Shown: piece after piece, positions 1 through 39,494 of the stretch
Layout of the letters: every line of letters begins with the position of its first letter
Numbering within the stretch: position 1 is the first letter of the stretch
From: Halocaridina rubra
Lineage: Eukaryota; Arthropoda; Malacostraca; Decapoda; Atyidae
DNA: 64,000 nt
NCBI GenBank assembly: GCA_037179515.1
Contig: JAXCGZ010017040.1
Location: forward strand, 103,501 to 167,500
Direction: 5' to 3'
Position numbers and translations under genes: made by a program
Notes under the pieces: model-generated
The model's database searches: none
What the model saw: only the letters and a program-made list of their open reading frames with translations
Told to the model about the DNA's origin: nothing

Positions 1-135
1 ATTAATTAATTATGCAACCTCACGACAGTTAAAACAGAATGAGAAAATGAAGGAATATATGAACCAACATAATTAAGAAATTCATCAGAGGAAACTGAGA
101 ACAAGAAGGACCTATTTGTAATGAACATATTTTAC

Positions 136-666
<531 letters not shown>

Positions 667-862
667 AAGGTCTTAAAATGGGAACAAACCTTACAGCTTA
701 TATTTGCAATAGTAGGAATGAACGCATTCTATCTGAATGCCACTATGTTCACATTACAGGTTCGCCACCCTCACTCGTGGTTTCTGTTTCGCATTTAATT
801 CAACTCCCAATCTCATTTGGGACCAACAATAACCAAATAAGAACATTACCATATGTGAAAAC

Positions 863-1210
<348 letters not shown>

Positions 1211-1545
1211 CTTTAATTTGGTACGTAGTTTAAAATAAGAATGCCAACACAAGAAGCCAAGTATGAGACGAGGATAGAAGTTCTGAATCCCTTAGATGAG
1301 GTTAGTCTTTTCAAAGAAGGGGTTTAAAAAATTGGTAAATGACAGCCTCCTCAGGGGAATAATTATATATTAAGTGTGTCTGAAAGGATAAGAACACAAA
1401 GCTTCAAATGTGACATAACAAAGAATTAATGGGTGCAAATTAGTCTTAACTTGTTTTCATGTATGAAGAACAGTGCTTTGGCTGTGGAACATTTTCTATC
1501 ATTTAAAGCACATAAAAATATTGAAACATATCATATTTTGCACAA

Positions 1546-1705
1546 CATAGGGACTGCAGTTGCACAGCGGCAAGAGCACTCGACTCGGGATATGACAGAC
1601 CGACGATTGAGCCCACTATGGGGCACTATGAAGGGCATCCAGACTTAGTACTCCACCTCCAACCTGTCTGTGTCTACCCCCATGGGGATTAATAATGGTA
1701 CATCA
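1546..1705 (+). mobile_element. tRNA-like SINE, family 2
   Basis: GGGACTGCAGTTGCACAGCG head, GACAGACCGACGATTGAGCC, AAGGGCATCCAGACTT and CCCCCATGGGGATTAATAAT. Confidence 0.7.
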
Positions 1706-1884
1706 AACAGCAAAATCAATTGTGCAGCATATTTAAGGATTAATATGCAAAAAAATCCTAATAGCAAGTACTGCTCCCAATTCTCTGCAATGAAGTTAAA
1801 AAGCTGTCAGGAGACAACTGTGTTAAAAGTCCATTATGCTGTCAACAAACAATAATGGAAAAAATGGAAAAGGTTCGGCTGGTG

Positions 1885-2030
1885 ACTACAAAAATGGTAA
1901 AGTGAAACACAATATAGTAATTACAAAAAATGGTAAAGAGAAACACAGTATAGTAATTACAAAATATGGTAAAGAGAAACACAATATAGTAATTACAATA
2001 TATGGTAAAGAGAAAACAGTATAGTAATAA
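1885..2030 (+). repeat. 36-bp minisatellite, four units
   Basis: ATGGTAAAG occurs at 1894, 1930, 1966 and 2002. The unit contains GAAACACAATATAGTAATTA. Because 36 is a multiple of 3 it keeps a short frame open (about 62 codons), probably by chance. Confidence 0.88.
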
Positions 2031-2734
2031 AAACTAGAAAAAGTTTGTAGGATTCTTATAATACTATTCAATATACAATCCTTACAAAAATATGATAATA
2101 AGCTGAGATATGCAGAGGAAAATAAAATCAATTTGCGATAAGGTCAGATTTAAACATAAAAACTACCTCTCACTAGATATGAAATACATATTTAAAGAGA
2201 ATTTATATGGCATTGGGCAACAATTGATTCCTGTGAAAACATTCAAAACCGAGACGGAGGTGGGCATGCAGCTTCTCCTGATACGGAATTTTATTTTGCA
2301 TTTATGAGCATCTACATAAAAAAATAAATGTCATGTGTAAGAATTTGAATCACGTATCTGCCTTCATTATCCCTAAAAAAAAAAAGAAGAAGATTACAAG
2401 AAGATATGTCACTGTGCTTAATAATTAAATATGACATAAAAAGGTTAGTATGATATCGATCTCCTGACAGTCATTTAGAACGAAGCCATTAGAGAAAAAG
2501 AAAACAAGACCTTTTCCACTCTAAATATAACAATGATACCTATAAATCAAAAGAAATATACTGAATTCACTACAGTAAAATATACTATTCTTTATTTAGA
2601 TTTTCAAAGAAAAAAAAAATTAAAGCTTAGGGAAAAAAATCCTTCTAGGAAATGGCCCAGATTTCCATGATCCCGAAGCCAAGTGGAGGAGAATTTTTTT
2701 CTCTTTTGTTTTTTGGAAGAAGAAATAAAAGAAG
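2031..2734. other. AT-rich stretch, nothing recognised
   Basis: No coherent coding frame, RNA gene or repeat end was found. Confidence 0.5.
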
Positions 2735-2880
2735 AAGAGAGGGAGGAGGAGGAGGAGGAGGAGGAGGAGGAGGAGGAGGAGGAGGAGGAGGAGGAAGAAG
2801 AAAAATAAGTAGAAGAAGAAGAAGAAGAAGAAGAAGAAGAAGAAGAAGAAGAAGAAGAAGAAGAAGAAGAAGAAGCGGGA
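2735..2880. repeat. (GGA)n and (AGA)n array
   Basis: About 18 GGA and 21 AGA units, giving poly-Gly/poly-Arg open frames that are not genes. Confidence 0.95.
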
Positions 2881-3100
2881 GGAAGAAAAAGAAGAAGTTT
2901 AATTTTTTTCTCGTTTCGAACTTTCTCTTCTCAAAGACCGATGTATCATAAACATGGACAATTACAAGACACGCCCCCCTCCCCTCTACATAAAATATAA
3001 AAGGAAATGAGGTGATGGCTGAAGATGTCTGTTTTATATCATTCTGTTTTATGGCCAATAGAGTTTTGGCCTCTGAATATCATTATGGCTGGCCAGATAC

Positions 3101-3101
<1 letters not shown>

Positions 3102-3192
<91 letters not shown>

Positions 3193-3250
3193 ATCTATCT
3201 ATCTATCTATCTCTCCTCTGTGTCTGTGTGCGTGTGTGTGCGCACGTCTG
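3102..3250. repeat. (TC)n, (TATC)n and GT-rich array
   Basis: TC to about 3191, TATC to 3212, then GT-rich to 3265. Confidence 0.95.
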
Positions 3251-3496
3251 TGTATGTGAGTGTGTCTGAGATCGGTTAACTCAAAAAATATCAATAAAAA
3301 AATGAATAGAGGAGCATACGATCAAATAAAGGAATAACTGCTGAACCACGAAAGTCAACATGATACAGGAGACTAGATGGATAGTGAAAAAAAAAAAACA
3401 TATAAACTTAAGATGTGCAGAAGAAAAAAAATATCAGTAGTTAAGTTAGTTTTCTCCCCATCACAAAGATTTTATACACATCATTCTTCTTCTTAT

Positions 3497-3497
3497 T

Positions 3498-3567
<70 letters not shown>

Positions 3568-3570
3568 CAC
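3497..3570. repeat. (CTA)n array
   Basis: About 24 CTA units. Confidence 0.95.
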
Positions 3571-4387
3571 TGCTTTTCCCCAATATCTTATCTTGAATAG
3601 TTAAATCTTTTAAACATTGTCTTCTTCTTCTTCTTCCTAAACTGCAGCTTTCCCATCTTTTCATGAGATGAGGTTACTGTTTTTCGCCAGAGTCATAAAG
3701 GCTTGTGTTTGGTTTTAGCTCAAAGTTTTACGTTTGCATTCCCTTCCTGAACCAAACCCATGCGATTAAATCTGACTTGTGAATGGCACTGATCTAATCA
3801 AATGCGGGATACTTTTATTTTATTCGTACATATCATTACAACAGTAGCAAAATATAGAACGGCAAGTCTGAATATGAGTGTCTAGTTCAATGAAACTTTT
3901 CATTATCACTGAATCTGTTCTTTTCTCACGCTTTCTGTAACTACCATTAGAGGTCATCCTTGGCTATATCTCTCTGGGTCTCCATCTTTCATATAATACT
4001 TCGCAATAAATAAATAAAATTACGCGATAACACCTCATATTTGGGCTGTTAAGCACTTAGTGAAATACGACAGATATGAATAAGAAAAACTGTTGATGGG
4101 AAACTACTACTACTACTACTACTACTACTAATAATAATAATAATAATAAGAAGAAGAATAAGAAGAAGAAGAAGAGTGGAAGCCTGGGAAGATACTTATG
4201 TAAACTTATTTATAGCCGTCATCTGTTCCTTTCACATGCCAATAATATATATATTTTTTTAAATATTATCAAAAAAAGCAAATTCTTACATGCCATAAAA
4301 CACAGAAAATAACAATCAAATTTGCGCTTATATAAATACATGTACAACACATTTCCACAAAATTATAAATCTAAGATATATCTAAAT
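3571..4387. other. Non-coding stretch with short trinucleotide runs
   Basis: Holds (CTA)n/(AAT)n/(AAG)n at 4104-4175 and small (TTC)n at 3619-3640. Otherwise nothing recognised. Confidence 0.5.
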
Positions 4388-4460
4388 ACGTAGCTCAGTG
4401 CATATAGAGCCTGGCTCCCACCCAGGAGGTCAAGAGTTCTACTTCCCAAAGTAACTTGTA
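4388..4460 (+). mobile_element. tRNA-like segment (possible SINE head)
   Basis: ACGTAGCTCAGTGCATATAG resembles an A box and GAGTTCTACTTCCC a degenerate B box. It does not fold as a complete tRNA by eye. Confidence 0.35.
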
Positions 4461-4572
4461 CAGATTCTACCAGAAAAACCATCTGTGTATAATAAGGAGA
4501 GGATAGTGGAGTCCCTCATATTGTATGAATTAGTCTTTTGAAACTCAACATGCTCCTCAAGTACACCCTTAC

Positions 4573-4777
4573 ATTTGGTTGGTTTCGGTTTTACGTCACG
4601 AACTCCCTTTTCTACTAAGGGCTAAGACGGTTGCCTTCTTGCGAAGGACTTGTTTTGGCAGATGTAATCGTTACCCTGAGTGTATGCCCTTACTAACCTC
4701 AGTCCGTGACGGGGCACGAACCCTCGACCTGCCGCCTCAGAGTCGCGGACGCTACCATTTTGCCACGGAGACTACCA
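4573..4777 (-). mobile_element. tRNA-derived SINE, family 1
   Basis: On the minus strand the right end is tRNA-like (GGTAGCGTCCGCGACTC-type head and GGTTCGTGCCCCGTCACGGA, a pol III B box). The body holds AAGTCCTTCGCAAGAAGG and the tail GACGTAAAACCGAAACC. The same family occurs at 37137, 47380, 62985 and 63597. Confidence 0.8.
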
Positions 4778-4875
4778 AGTACACCCTTACATATGTAAGG
4801 TATATAACGGAATAGAACCCTTAAAAGCTAAGGCTTGCACAAGAGTAACAATGCCCATCTGCCATATCTCATGCC

Positions 4876-7800
4876 TTTTTTTTATGATTGTGACACCGGG
4901 ACAGGTAAAAACTGCCCTCCTCAATAAAGGCCCGGGCACGAGAAAACACCAAAACGAAGGAAAAGTAAAAGGTTAAGGACAAAGCAGAGATGAGGTAATG
5001 ATACACAAAGGAGAACGACAAACAAAAAATAGTCTAAGTACTGAGGACCTAAAGATATGGAGGATTAGGCCCTGAGATGACGATAGATCCACTTTTTGAA
5101 GGAAGATAGGTTATAAAAATTTGGAAAGACAGAAGGAGGAAGAGAGTTCCAGAGTTTGAATGTAGATGGGAAGAAGCAGTCGTTGCACTGACCAATCCAC
5201 GAACTACAAATCTCCACACAATACCTGTGAGATGAGGCCACTTGGCGAGTGGTACGTGGCCTCGGCAGTGGGGGAGGGATACAACTCGCCAACTCATCAG
5301 CGCAGCGATGGAAGTAGTAGCGATAGAAAAGAGAAAGGGATGATACCTTACAGCGAAGAGCGAGAAAATCCAGATTAAAAGTAAGAGAAGAATCATTAAT
5401 GAGTCTGACTGCCTTAGATTCAACCCTATCAAGGAGGTATGTAGAAGATGAAGCACCCAAGAGGTGTGAGCAGTATTCTTAACAGGGATGGATAAGACCT
5501 TTATAGATTTTAAGTAACTGTAAAGAGGAAAAGTAAAGACGAAAACGAAATACAATCCTCAATTTTTTGGATGCAGAATTAGAAATTTGGATTATGTACT
5601 TCCTCCAAGACAAGTTAGAAGCTATGTGGATTCTTAATATGTTGATAGAAATAAGAGGGTAAATTTCGTTAGTTTGGAAGACAATAGGGTTATCAGGAGG
5701 AGAAGAAGATAAAGAGATAGCCAAAAACTGTGTCTGGGAGGCATTAAATTTTACTAAATTTTGAGTGCCCCACTCAGATACCCTCTGCAAATCGGAGTTG
5801 AGAGTAGAAGAAAGGGTGATACGGGACTGATTACGAGTAGCAGATGAAGGTTGTGAAGAAAAGGCAGAGGAAAAGTGAAGGTTATAATCGTCAACAAAGG
5901 CCTGAAGACGATAGAAATATGGGGATTGTAGAAGATCATTGATGAAGAGAAGGAACAGAGTAGGTACAAGAACAGAGCCCTGTGGAACACCACTGGTAAC
6001 AGGGAAAGGGCTAGATGTCGCACCATCAACAACTACAGATATAAAACGGTCAGAAAGAAAACTGAAAATCAGAGAATAGAGAGAAGGGGTAAAGCCATAG
6101 GAGGGGAGTATGGCCAACAGAGCCTTGTGCCAGACTCTGTCAAAAGCCTTAGAGATATCAAGGGCGATGATAAAGGATTCCATAGTTCCCCAGAGAAGAT
6201 GACCATACATGACTAAGATAGGACCGGAGATCACCAGTGGATCTTGCCTTGCGGAAGCCGTAACTGGTGATTGGAGATATGTGAGTTAGATTCAAGGCGT
6301 TTCAAGAAGTGAGCACTGAGCAAAGTTTTGAAAACTTTAGCAATAAAAGAGGTTAGGGCAATGGATCGGTAGTTTAATGGAGTAGAGAGGTCACTCTTCT
6401 TAGGAACAGGTTGAACTAGAGCATGCTTCCAAGATGATGGATAGATACTGGTTGACAGAATGAGGTGAGAGTGACGGCAAAGCACGGGAGCCAGGTCATC
6501 TGCAAACCCCTTAAGGAACCTTGCAGGGATACCATCGGGACGGATGCATTGTTCGTCTATAGTGAGCAAAGAACCTTATGAACTTTGCGTGAAGAAAGGA
6601 TAAGGGAGGGCATAGGGTTAGAGAAGGGTAAAGATTGAGGGACAGATGCGTTTGAATAGTTTACAGAAGAGTTGGCAGAAAAATGAGAGCCAAAGAGAGT
6701 GGCTTTGTCAGTGGGAGAGCAAGCTATAGAACCATCAGAACGAATGAAAGGGGGAAAGCTTGAGTTACAGAAGTTTTTGGAAAGGTTTTTAGCTAATGAC
6801 TAGAGACATTTGTCATTGGGAGAAGAGTTTAGTTAACGTAAAGTGATTTTACCCAAGAGGTGTAACATGACATTACCCATGTAATGTCAAGTGTAATCCA
6901 AATGGTGTGACTTGACATTTTCAGTGTGGTGTCCTGGGTAAAGTGTGTGTTTACAGAGAGATGACAAGACCTATGGTTCAACCCAAAGGCCTCTCACACC
7001 TCTGTGTCCCTGATCGATGGAGGTCAGAACTGTCACACATTTCTGTGTTCGAGTACCGAAAGCCAGCCTCCACAAACATACATACATGTGCACTTGGGAA
7101 AATGTATAGGTAGAAAGTACCCATATAGGCACTTATGTTAGAATGTTCCTTGTACCTAATTGGCGTTCCTTTAGCCACGCCCCTAGCACTATAGGTAATT
7201 GGTTGTAACCCCCTTCTCTGGAAGCCTATTGGTGGAGGCATGCTCAAGGATACCAGGCCCTGCCATCTTGGTGATACAAAAGAGTCAGAAGCAGTGACAG
7301 AGCAGTAGAGTCTTGTTGGCACTGATACATTTAGCATTTACCGTAAGGGGGCGGGGCACTGAGGCGCAAAATAAGTGTATAACTAAAATAAACTAAGTGT
7401 AAAGCAATTCTTGCATATCCATTATCTACTCGCACGCTGTAGCTCTGTAGAGAATATCTAATATGACACTGGTGGAACACAGCATTACGACTCCTGTTAA
7501 GATATTCAACTATACGACACGGTCATCAACTTTCCTTCTTATAAAGGAAGCCTTAAACCTTCAAATCTGAGCAGTAAAGCGACTCCTAACTACAATAAAA
7601 GCAGACTGAGTTCAATTGGAAGGTGAGACTTGCTAAAACCGGTGTGCCCAATTCCTGGCCTGGATAGCCATGTAGAGGCATGGTCAAACCAAGGTTTAGG
7701 GGAAGAGAAAGCTTTCGTAGAGGAGGGGATGTACACCTCCATTTCTGAGGGTATGATTTTGTCAATTTTTAGGGCTACCTGGTCAGGGTTGCAGGACCGC

Positions 7801-8405
7801 AAGCAGTAGTCATCCCATGGGAAGTCAAAGAGGAAGTTACGTAAATCTTCACGTTGGGTATGCTCAAAGTGCCAAAGGTGGCACTGAGTAGGAGGGATTA
7901 GTGAAGGGAGAGCAAAAATGGAAGACACTGATATCACAGACTGGTCAGAGTTACCAAGAGGGGAAAGCACAGAATAAGAGTAGTTTGAAGGGTTAGAAGT
8001 AAAAAATAGGTAAAGAGTGTTGGCTGCATGTTTGTATTGATCAGGAAAACGAGTAAGATGTTTGATAATATCCTCTAGATCGTGAGTAATAGAGAAAGCA
8101 AGGGCCTCGCTTCCTGCCACATCAGTGTGAGAAGAATTAAGCCACTCACTGTGGTGTACATTGAAGTCTCCAATCTAGAGTACTTCGGCATGTGGGTGAG
8201 AAGATAGCAATGACTCATAGCAAGAGGACAGATATTCAAAGAAAGACACAAACTCGGTGGAGTTTGGAGAACAGCAGCAGAAGCAAAGGAATATAGTGGT
8301 AGTGGAGAGATAGATTTTTAGCCAAAGAACAACAAACTCAGGAGATTCAAGGTCCATGAACCTTGAAATACGAGTGTTAGTGTTGCAGTAGGCACACACC
8401 CTACC
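4876..8405 (-). pseudogene. Broken non-LTR retrotransposon (LINE), endonuclease and RT
   Basis: Minus-strand LINE. The endonuclease part lies at 8405-7590 (AFSITHDLEDIIKHLTRFPD, SPLGNSDQSVISV). The RT part lies at about 6860-5065 with RPDGIPARFLKGFADDLAP, NYRSIALTSFIAKVFKTLL, ALDISKAFDRVWH, TSGVPQGSV and the catalytic FVDD. The C-terminal domain has TTRQVASSHRYCVEIC and LWNSLPPSVFP. At least three frame breaks are visible (near 6233, 5470 and within 6570-6860). The 3' tail (4876-4960) ends in a T run on the + strand, i.e. an A tail. An LTR-like insert splits it at about 6862-7480. Confidence 0.88.
6862..7540. mobile_element. LTR-like insert within the LINE at 4.9-8.4 kb
   Basis: The LINE coding sequence stops near 6862 and resumes near 7560-7590. 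The insert starts around TGTAACATGACATTACC and has an internal ATATGACA followed by CTGGTGGAACACAGC, which resembles an LTR end plus primer-binding site. Repeated TGTAACATG / TGTAATGTCAAG words occur at the left. No target duplication was found, so a truncated LTR with some internal sequence is more likely than a clean solo LTR. Confidence 0.4.
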
Positions 8406-8565
8406 TCTGGAACGAAATAATATATTTTTCTTATTCTATATCAATTCTCTGGGGACATGTATTAAATAGTTTCCAATAAAATACATGTCTGCTTACAATG
8501 ATGCAATAAAAGTGATTATAGGGCATGAATTTTACTGCTTAGATAATATTTAGCATATCCAAAAG

Positions 8566-8589
8566 ATTTTATATATATATATATAATAT

Positions 8590-8658
<69 letters not shown>

Positions 8659-8660
8659 TA
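8566..8660. repeat. (AT)n array
   Basis: AT repeat with two small interruptions, followed by GATA-like bases. Confidence 0.93.
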
Positions 8661-9003
8661 GATAAATAGATATATCGAGAGAGAAAGAGATATATATAGA
8701 CATGTGTGTGTGTGTTTGTGCATATATATTTTTTTTATTTTACATTAGGATCAATGTGACAAAGCTAGTGAAGCAGCAGAAAGAGTGCATGTATTAGATA
8801 TTTCTTTTTCAAGAACAGAGGCAGTAAATGGTTTCTCATCATATTCTCACCTTCTCTACAAGTTATTTTACAGAAAAGAAAAAATAAATGGAGGGATTGC
8901 TATCTACTCATTGCCTTTAACTCTATTAGTTTTTCTGCGATATCAAAGAAAACTAGAGATGGGTTTTATTTTCTCCTAAGCCCCATATCTAACGCCGCTT
9001 TAA
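8661..9003. other. Unassigned stretch with a 64-codon frame
   Basis: A + frame at 8785-8979 is preceded by an acceptor-like TTACATTAG. It matches no family I know, and nothing around it suggests a gene. Confidence 0.3.
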
Positions 9004-9205
9004 CACCAAAGTGGTACGTCGCATGCCACGTGGAACGCCAGTTGAAAATGAACATCCGGAAATATATGAAACCTTTTTCACAGAAATAACGTGACACGTC
9101 CCATGTCTCACGCCACTTCTGTGTGAAAGGTTTCATATATTTCCGGATGTTCGTTTTCAACTGGTGTGCCACGTGGCATGCCACATGCGTCGTGCCACTT
9201 TGGTG
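9004..9205. mobile_element. Foldback MITE
   Basis: Ends CACCAAAGTGGTACG and CGTGCCACTTTGGTG. Long arms share GGAAATATATGAAACCTTTT in inverted orientation around a short centre at 9088-9115. A clean target duplication is not evident. Confidence 0.8.
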
Positions 9206-9244
9206 ATAAAGCTGTCTAATGTGAAATCAGAGACAATTTTACTA

Positions 9245-9357
<113 letters not shown>

Positions 9358-9507
9358 CGAGACAGTTTGCAGCCCAATCCACACTCCGAATTACATAAAT
9401 TATAAACAAATGTCTCCTTCCTTTAAGAAAACAAACGGACAAGGAACTATTCATATACAAATTTCTAAATAAGGAATAAAGAGAATATAATTTGAGTTAT
9501 CTTTACA

Positions 9508-9680
9508 TGGGGACCGACGTAGCACAGGCGGTAGAGTGCTCGAACCTGAAGGTGACAGACCTGCGCTGGAGCCTTCAGGAAGGCGAAAGGAAGGGCATTC
9601 AGCCTCAATACCCCAGCTACAATCCATCTGTGTCCACCCCCAGAATGGGAACTAATCGCGACACAAACGTAAAGAAAATG
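9508..9680 (+). mobile_element. tRNA-like SINE, family 2
   Basis: GGGGACCGACGTAGCACAGG head, GGTGACAGACCTGCGCTGGA, GGAAGGGCATTCAGCCTC and a tail GGGAACTAATCGCGACACAA. Confidence 0.74.
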
Positions 9681-10488
<808 letters not shown>

Positions 10489-10728
10489 GTTAAATAGAAT
10501 GGTCACTTAGAATTATTACTGAGTTTTATAATTTGTCTTCAACTGCTTAGGTAAGACGTCCATGTGCTAGACACGTGGTAAAGCCGGCCTACCAACATAT
10601 TTACACAGCACATATATCCATCTTGACTATGGCCATTTTTACGTGTACACATATTCAAGATCAACTTAATAATTACGCCTTAGAATAAATGGTCATACTT
10701 CATAATTTTAAAATTTGGCAATACCCAC

Positions 10729-10844
10729 CTGCAGACTCAGGAGGGTGACCAGGAGAGACGTGATGGCGTTAGCCATGGCTGCTGGATACTGAAGGGCCTC
10801 TCCAACAACTGCTGCTCATTTATCTTTTTCACATATTGGGCAAC
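10729..10844 (-). CDS. Signal-peptide first coding exon of a divergent gene (partial)
   Basis: Read on the minus strand, a T-rich tract plus CTTCAG| acceptor precedes 68 nt of 5' UTR, then ATG at 10776 in a strong context (GCCATGG). Sixteen codons, MANAITSLLVTLLSLQ, end in CAG|GTGGGT. It is a hydrophobic signal peptide with the same length, last codon and phase 0 as exon 1 of the beta-galactosidase gene, which lies head-to-head 1.2 kb away. The two peptides share M1, L8, L9, L12, L13 and Q16. I infer the first coding exon of a paralogous beta-galactosidase. No further exon of it was found at 1-10728, so the rest is outside the window or lost. Confidence 0.5.
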
Positions 10845-11063
10845 CTGAAGAAAAAAAAAATATCATCACAAATCTTATCACCACTTGCACCTTGTAAACT
10901 TCTTATTTTTTTCTGTACCTAAATTTGTGATCCTGTTAGCTTTATGAAAAAGGAAAATATTTTATGTTTACCAATTTATTTCTAGTTTGTTGTCTATCAT
11001 TACATAAAAGATAATTACATACTTATTGGAATTTACTGCACAATTCAAGTCTCCCTTACTAGG

Positions 11064-11195
11064 GCCCGATTTATTAAAGAGTGTAAACCTAGGATACCAT
11101 ATTGTCCGCGTCAGATGTGTTTATGAAATCCATTTGTGTGTGTCTAGCTAACTAACAATATGGTATCCTAGGTTTACACTGTTAAGAAATCGGGC
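11064..11195. mobile_element. Palindromic MITE family P, internally deleted copy
   Basis: 132 bp. Ends GCCCGATTTATTAAAGAG and GTTAAGAAATCGGGC, with GGATACCATATTGT / ACAATATGGTATCC inside. It lacks most of the inner stem present in the 232-235-bp copies. Flanks are CTAGG and ATAAG. Confidence 0.85.
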
Positions 11196-11197
11196 AT

Positions 11198-11621
11198 AAG
11201 AACTTGATTAGTGTTCTTAAGCCCTATATATCATGATGTATTCTCATATGAACTTTATAATAGCTGTAGTATGGTTTTGGACTTAAATAGGACTGGTTAG
11301 AACAGTCCGATCCAAAGTCTTCCTTCAGTTACAGTTCTTTTCCTATGCCTACATCTACACCGAATAATCTGGCGTGTTCATAACACATCTTTTACTATCC
11401 CTTCACATCCAACAAGTCACAACACTTCCCATATACATCTCTTTACTTTCATGTTTTCTTGGTGCTCGTGCTTAATAAGGGCAATTATCTTGGGCAGTCC
11501 AGGTGTCACCATAAAAAAAGTTTCTATAAATAAAAACTGAGAACCTACTTTATATCATGACTTACTTTCATATGAGAATACATAATGATATATAGGGCTT
11601 AAGAACACTAATCAAGTTCTT
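11198..11621. repeat. 55-bp inverted repeat flanking SINE-like copy 1
   Basis: 11198-11253 and 11567-11621 are inverted copies with two mismatches (core CCTATATATCATGATGTATT / its complement with one change). Each is joined on the outside to a family P MITE. Confidence 0.9.
11250..11515 (+). mobile_element. SINE-like repeat, copy 1 (between divergent first exons)
   Basis: Shares with the copies at 18407 and 38445 the words GACTTAAATAGGACTG, AAGTCTTCCTTCAGTTACAG, CACATCTTTTACTATCCCTT and the tail GTCCAGGTGTCACCATAAAAAAAG. It lies in the presumed bidirectional promoter region. Confidence 0.75.
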
Positions 11622-11623
11622 GG

Positions 11624-11855
11624 GCCCGATTTCTTAAACAGCGTAAACCTAGGATACCATATTGTTAGTTAGGTAGACACACACAAATGGATTTCATAAA
11701 GGCATCTGACGCGGTTCTGTGTATGGCTTGGATCCCGCCATGGGGGGATCCTAGCCATACACACAACCGCGTCACATGCCTTTATGAAATCCATTTGTGT
11801 GTCTAGCTAACTAACAATATAGTATCCTAGGTTTACACTGTTTAAGAAATCGGGC
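11624..11855. mobile_element. Palindromic MITE family P
   Basis: 232 bp, almost one continuous hairpin; the centre is GGATCCCGCCATGGGGGGAT. Flanks CTTGG and CTAAG. A second inverted repeat outside it joins it to the copy at 11064. Confidence 0.9.
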
Positions 11856-11965
11856 CTAAGAACTGACAATCACAAACGAAATAATTCGAACTATTTTATC
11901 TGCCTACGTATTACTTGCCAGGGCCAATAAGCTACTGTAATGATAAGAAGAAATGGATGTACTTT

Positions 11966-11970
11966 TCAGT
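11966..11970 (+). promoter_or_regulatory. Candidate initiator (TCAGT) of the beta-galactosidase gene
   Basis: TCAGT is the arthropod Inr consensus and lies 42 bp upstream of the start codon. No TATA box is obvious. This is a single short motif, so the call is weak without 5'-end RNA data. Confidence 0.25.
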
Positions 11971-12011
11971 ATGACAACAACACAGGCCTTCGCAGTGTGT
12001 AAGAAGCCAAG

Positions 12012-37936
<25,925 letters not shown>

Positions 37937-38076
37937 GTATCGCGATATAAATTCTATATCTCCTGACGAATGTGTTTATACAGGATCAGATGTAACTGAT
38001 CGCAGATTCAGTATCATCATTTAAGGTTCTACAATTATAATGACAAGTTTTCGAAAGTACAATATTATCAAGATGG

Positions 38077-38092
38077 AATAAATCTAAATAAA
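38077..38092 (+). terminator. Poly(A) signals of the beta-galactosidase gene
   Basis: Two overlapping-spaced AATAAA hexamers (38077-38082 and 38087-38092) lie 141 and 151 bp after the stop codon, followed by a T-rich stretch. This is a plausible cleavage and polyadenylation region. Confidence 0.6.
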
Positions 38093-38175
38093 TATATTTT
38101 TTTTTTTATCCTAATATAGGGAAATATGTATGTACAAAATATAAAGAATACTCTGGTCTTCTAAAGAATAATATG

Positions 38176-38294
<119 letters not shown>

Positions 38295-38444
38295 CTAAAA
38301 TCGCTACTACACAATCTCAATTCGATGTAGTAAGACACAATACAAAATTTTGTGGAACCTTTTCTCAACCGGTGAATCCCAAGGTATCGATCCTGGATCG
38401 TTATGACTGCGATCACAAACCAATTATGAGTAAAAGGCTCAACT

Positions 38445-38728
38445 ACAGCTAAAGGTTTTTTGAACTTAAATAGGTTTGTCCATTACAGTTCGTTGTTAAG
38501 TCTTCCTTCAGTTACGGTTCTTTTTCTATGCCCACAGCTACACTGAATATTCTTGGATATTCATCACACATCTTTTATTATCCCTTCACATCTGACAAGT
38601 CATTACACTCTCTATCTCTGTTTCTCTTTACTTTATGTATTCTTCGTGCCCAGGCTCGATGAGGGCTGTTTTATTTTATAATTTTTCTTGGCCCGTCCTG
38701 GTGTCACAATCATAAAAAAAAAAAAATG
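38445..38728 (+). mobile_element. SINE-like repeat, copy 3
   Basis: The best-preserved copy, ending GGCCCGTCCTGGTGTCACAA then TCATAA and an A13 tail. It lies about 0.5 kb downstream of the beta-galactosidase stop codon. Confidence 0.8.
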
Positions 38729-38845
38729 CTTATCCGAAGAATTTCTGAGAACGAGGGGCTCTGGTAAGAGTTTGGCAGAAATGGAATTCTTACGATGAGT
38801 CATCTAGGAAGATGTACAATCAGAAGGAATATATTTGAGCAACAT

Positions 38846-39075
38846 TGTGGCACAGTGGTCGTGTTTGAGGATGGTAATACACTGGTCCCAGGTTCGATCC
38901 TGGTCCGGGGTTGGATTAACTTTTACTGACTCATATCCTTACCGATAAAACTGGACAATTATTTTTGGAGAGGGATTTCCTATGGGTCTACCTGATTAAT
39001 CTGCCGGTACCTGGAGAGACCACCAGGTCCAAGTGATTGGAGAAGGGGGTTGGACCCCGGCTATATGGTACGTAT
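38846..39075 (+). mobile_element. tRNA-derived SINE, family 3
   Basis: TTGTGGCACAGTGGTCGTG (A box) and CCCAGGTTCGATCCTGG (B box with T-arm stem) form a good tRNA-like head. The body contains TCTGCCGGTACCTGGAGAGA. Only one copy was seen here. Confidence 0.7.
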
Positions 39076-39389
39076 ATAGTTGGGCTTTGTACTTTCACTG
39101 TCCCTTGCCTCTGCCTTTCATTTGAGACCTTTAACATTTAACTAAGAAGGTTGCCAATGTTCAAGGTTGTGTACAGGGCAAGTTGATTTTTTTTGTTATG
39201 TTGCCATTATTTGCTATATCAATTTAGGCCATTTTAATACAATCCACTTTTACTAACTAAAATGCTCAACTTAAAGGGTCTTATATTTTTTTTCTGGACT
39301 TTTGAAGGTACACTCGATGATACCTTGGACACAATGATGGACTGTCAGTGTACTGTAGTTTCCAATCCTTGTGCAGGACAGTTTACAAG

Positions 39390-39492
<103 letters not shown>

Positions 39493-39494
39493 CC

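Noticed and set aside
2645..3058. Open frames with poly-Pro, poly-Leu, poly-Gly or poly-Arg
   Set aside because: They are translations of the (GGA)n/(AGA)n arrays in either direction, not genes.
3012..3269. Short hydrophobic frame with Ser-Leu repeat
   Set aside because: The body is the (TC)n array.
6978..7337. 119-codon minus-strand frame
   Set aside because: Lies within the LTR-like insert and shows no domain; most likely chance.
8785..8979. Possible lone exon after TTACATTAG
   Set aside because: No family match, no partner exon, and the frame runs into unrelated AT-rich DNA.
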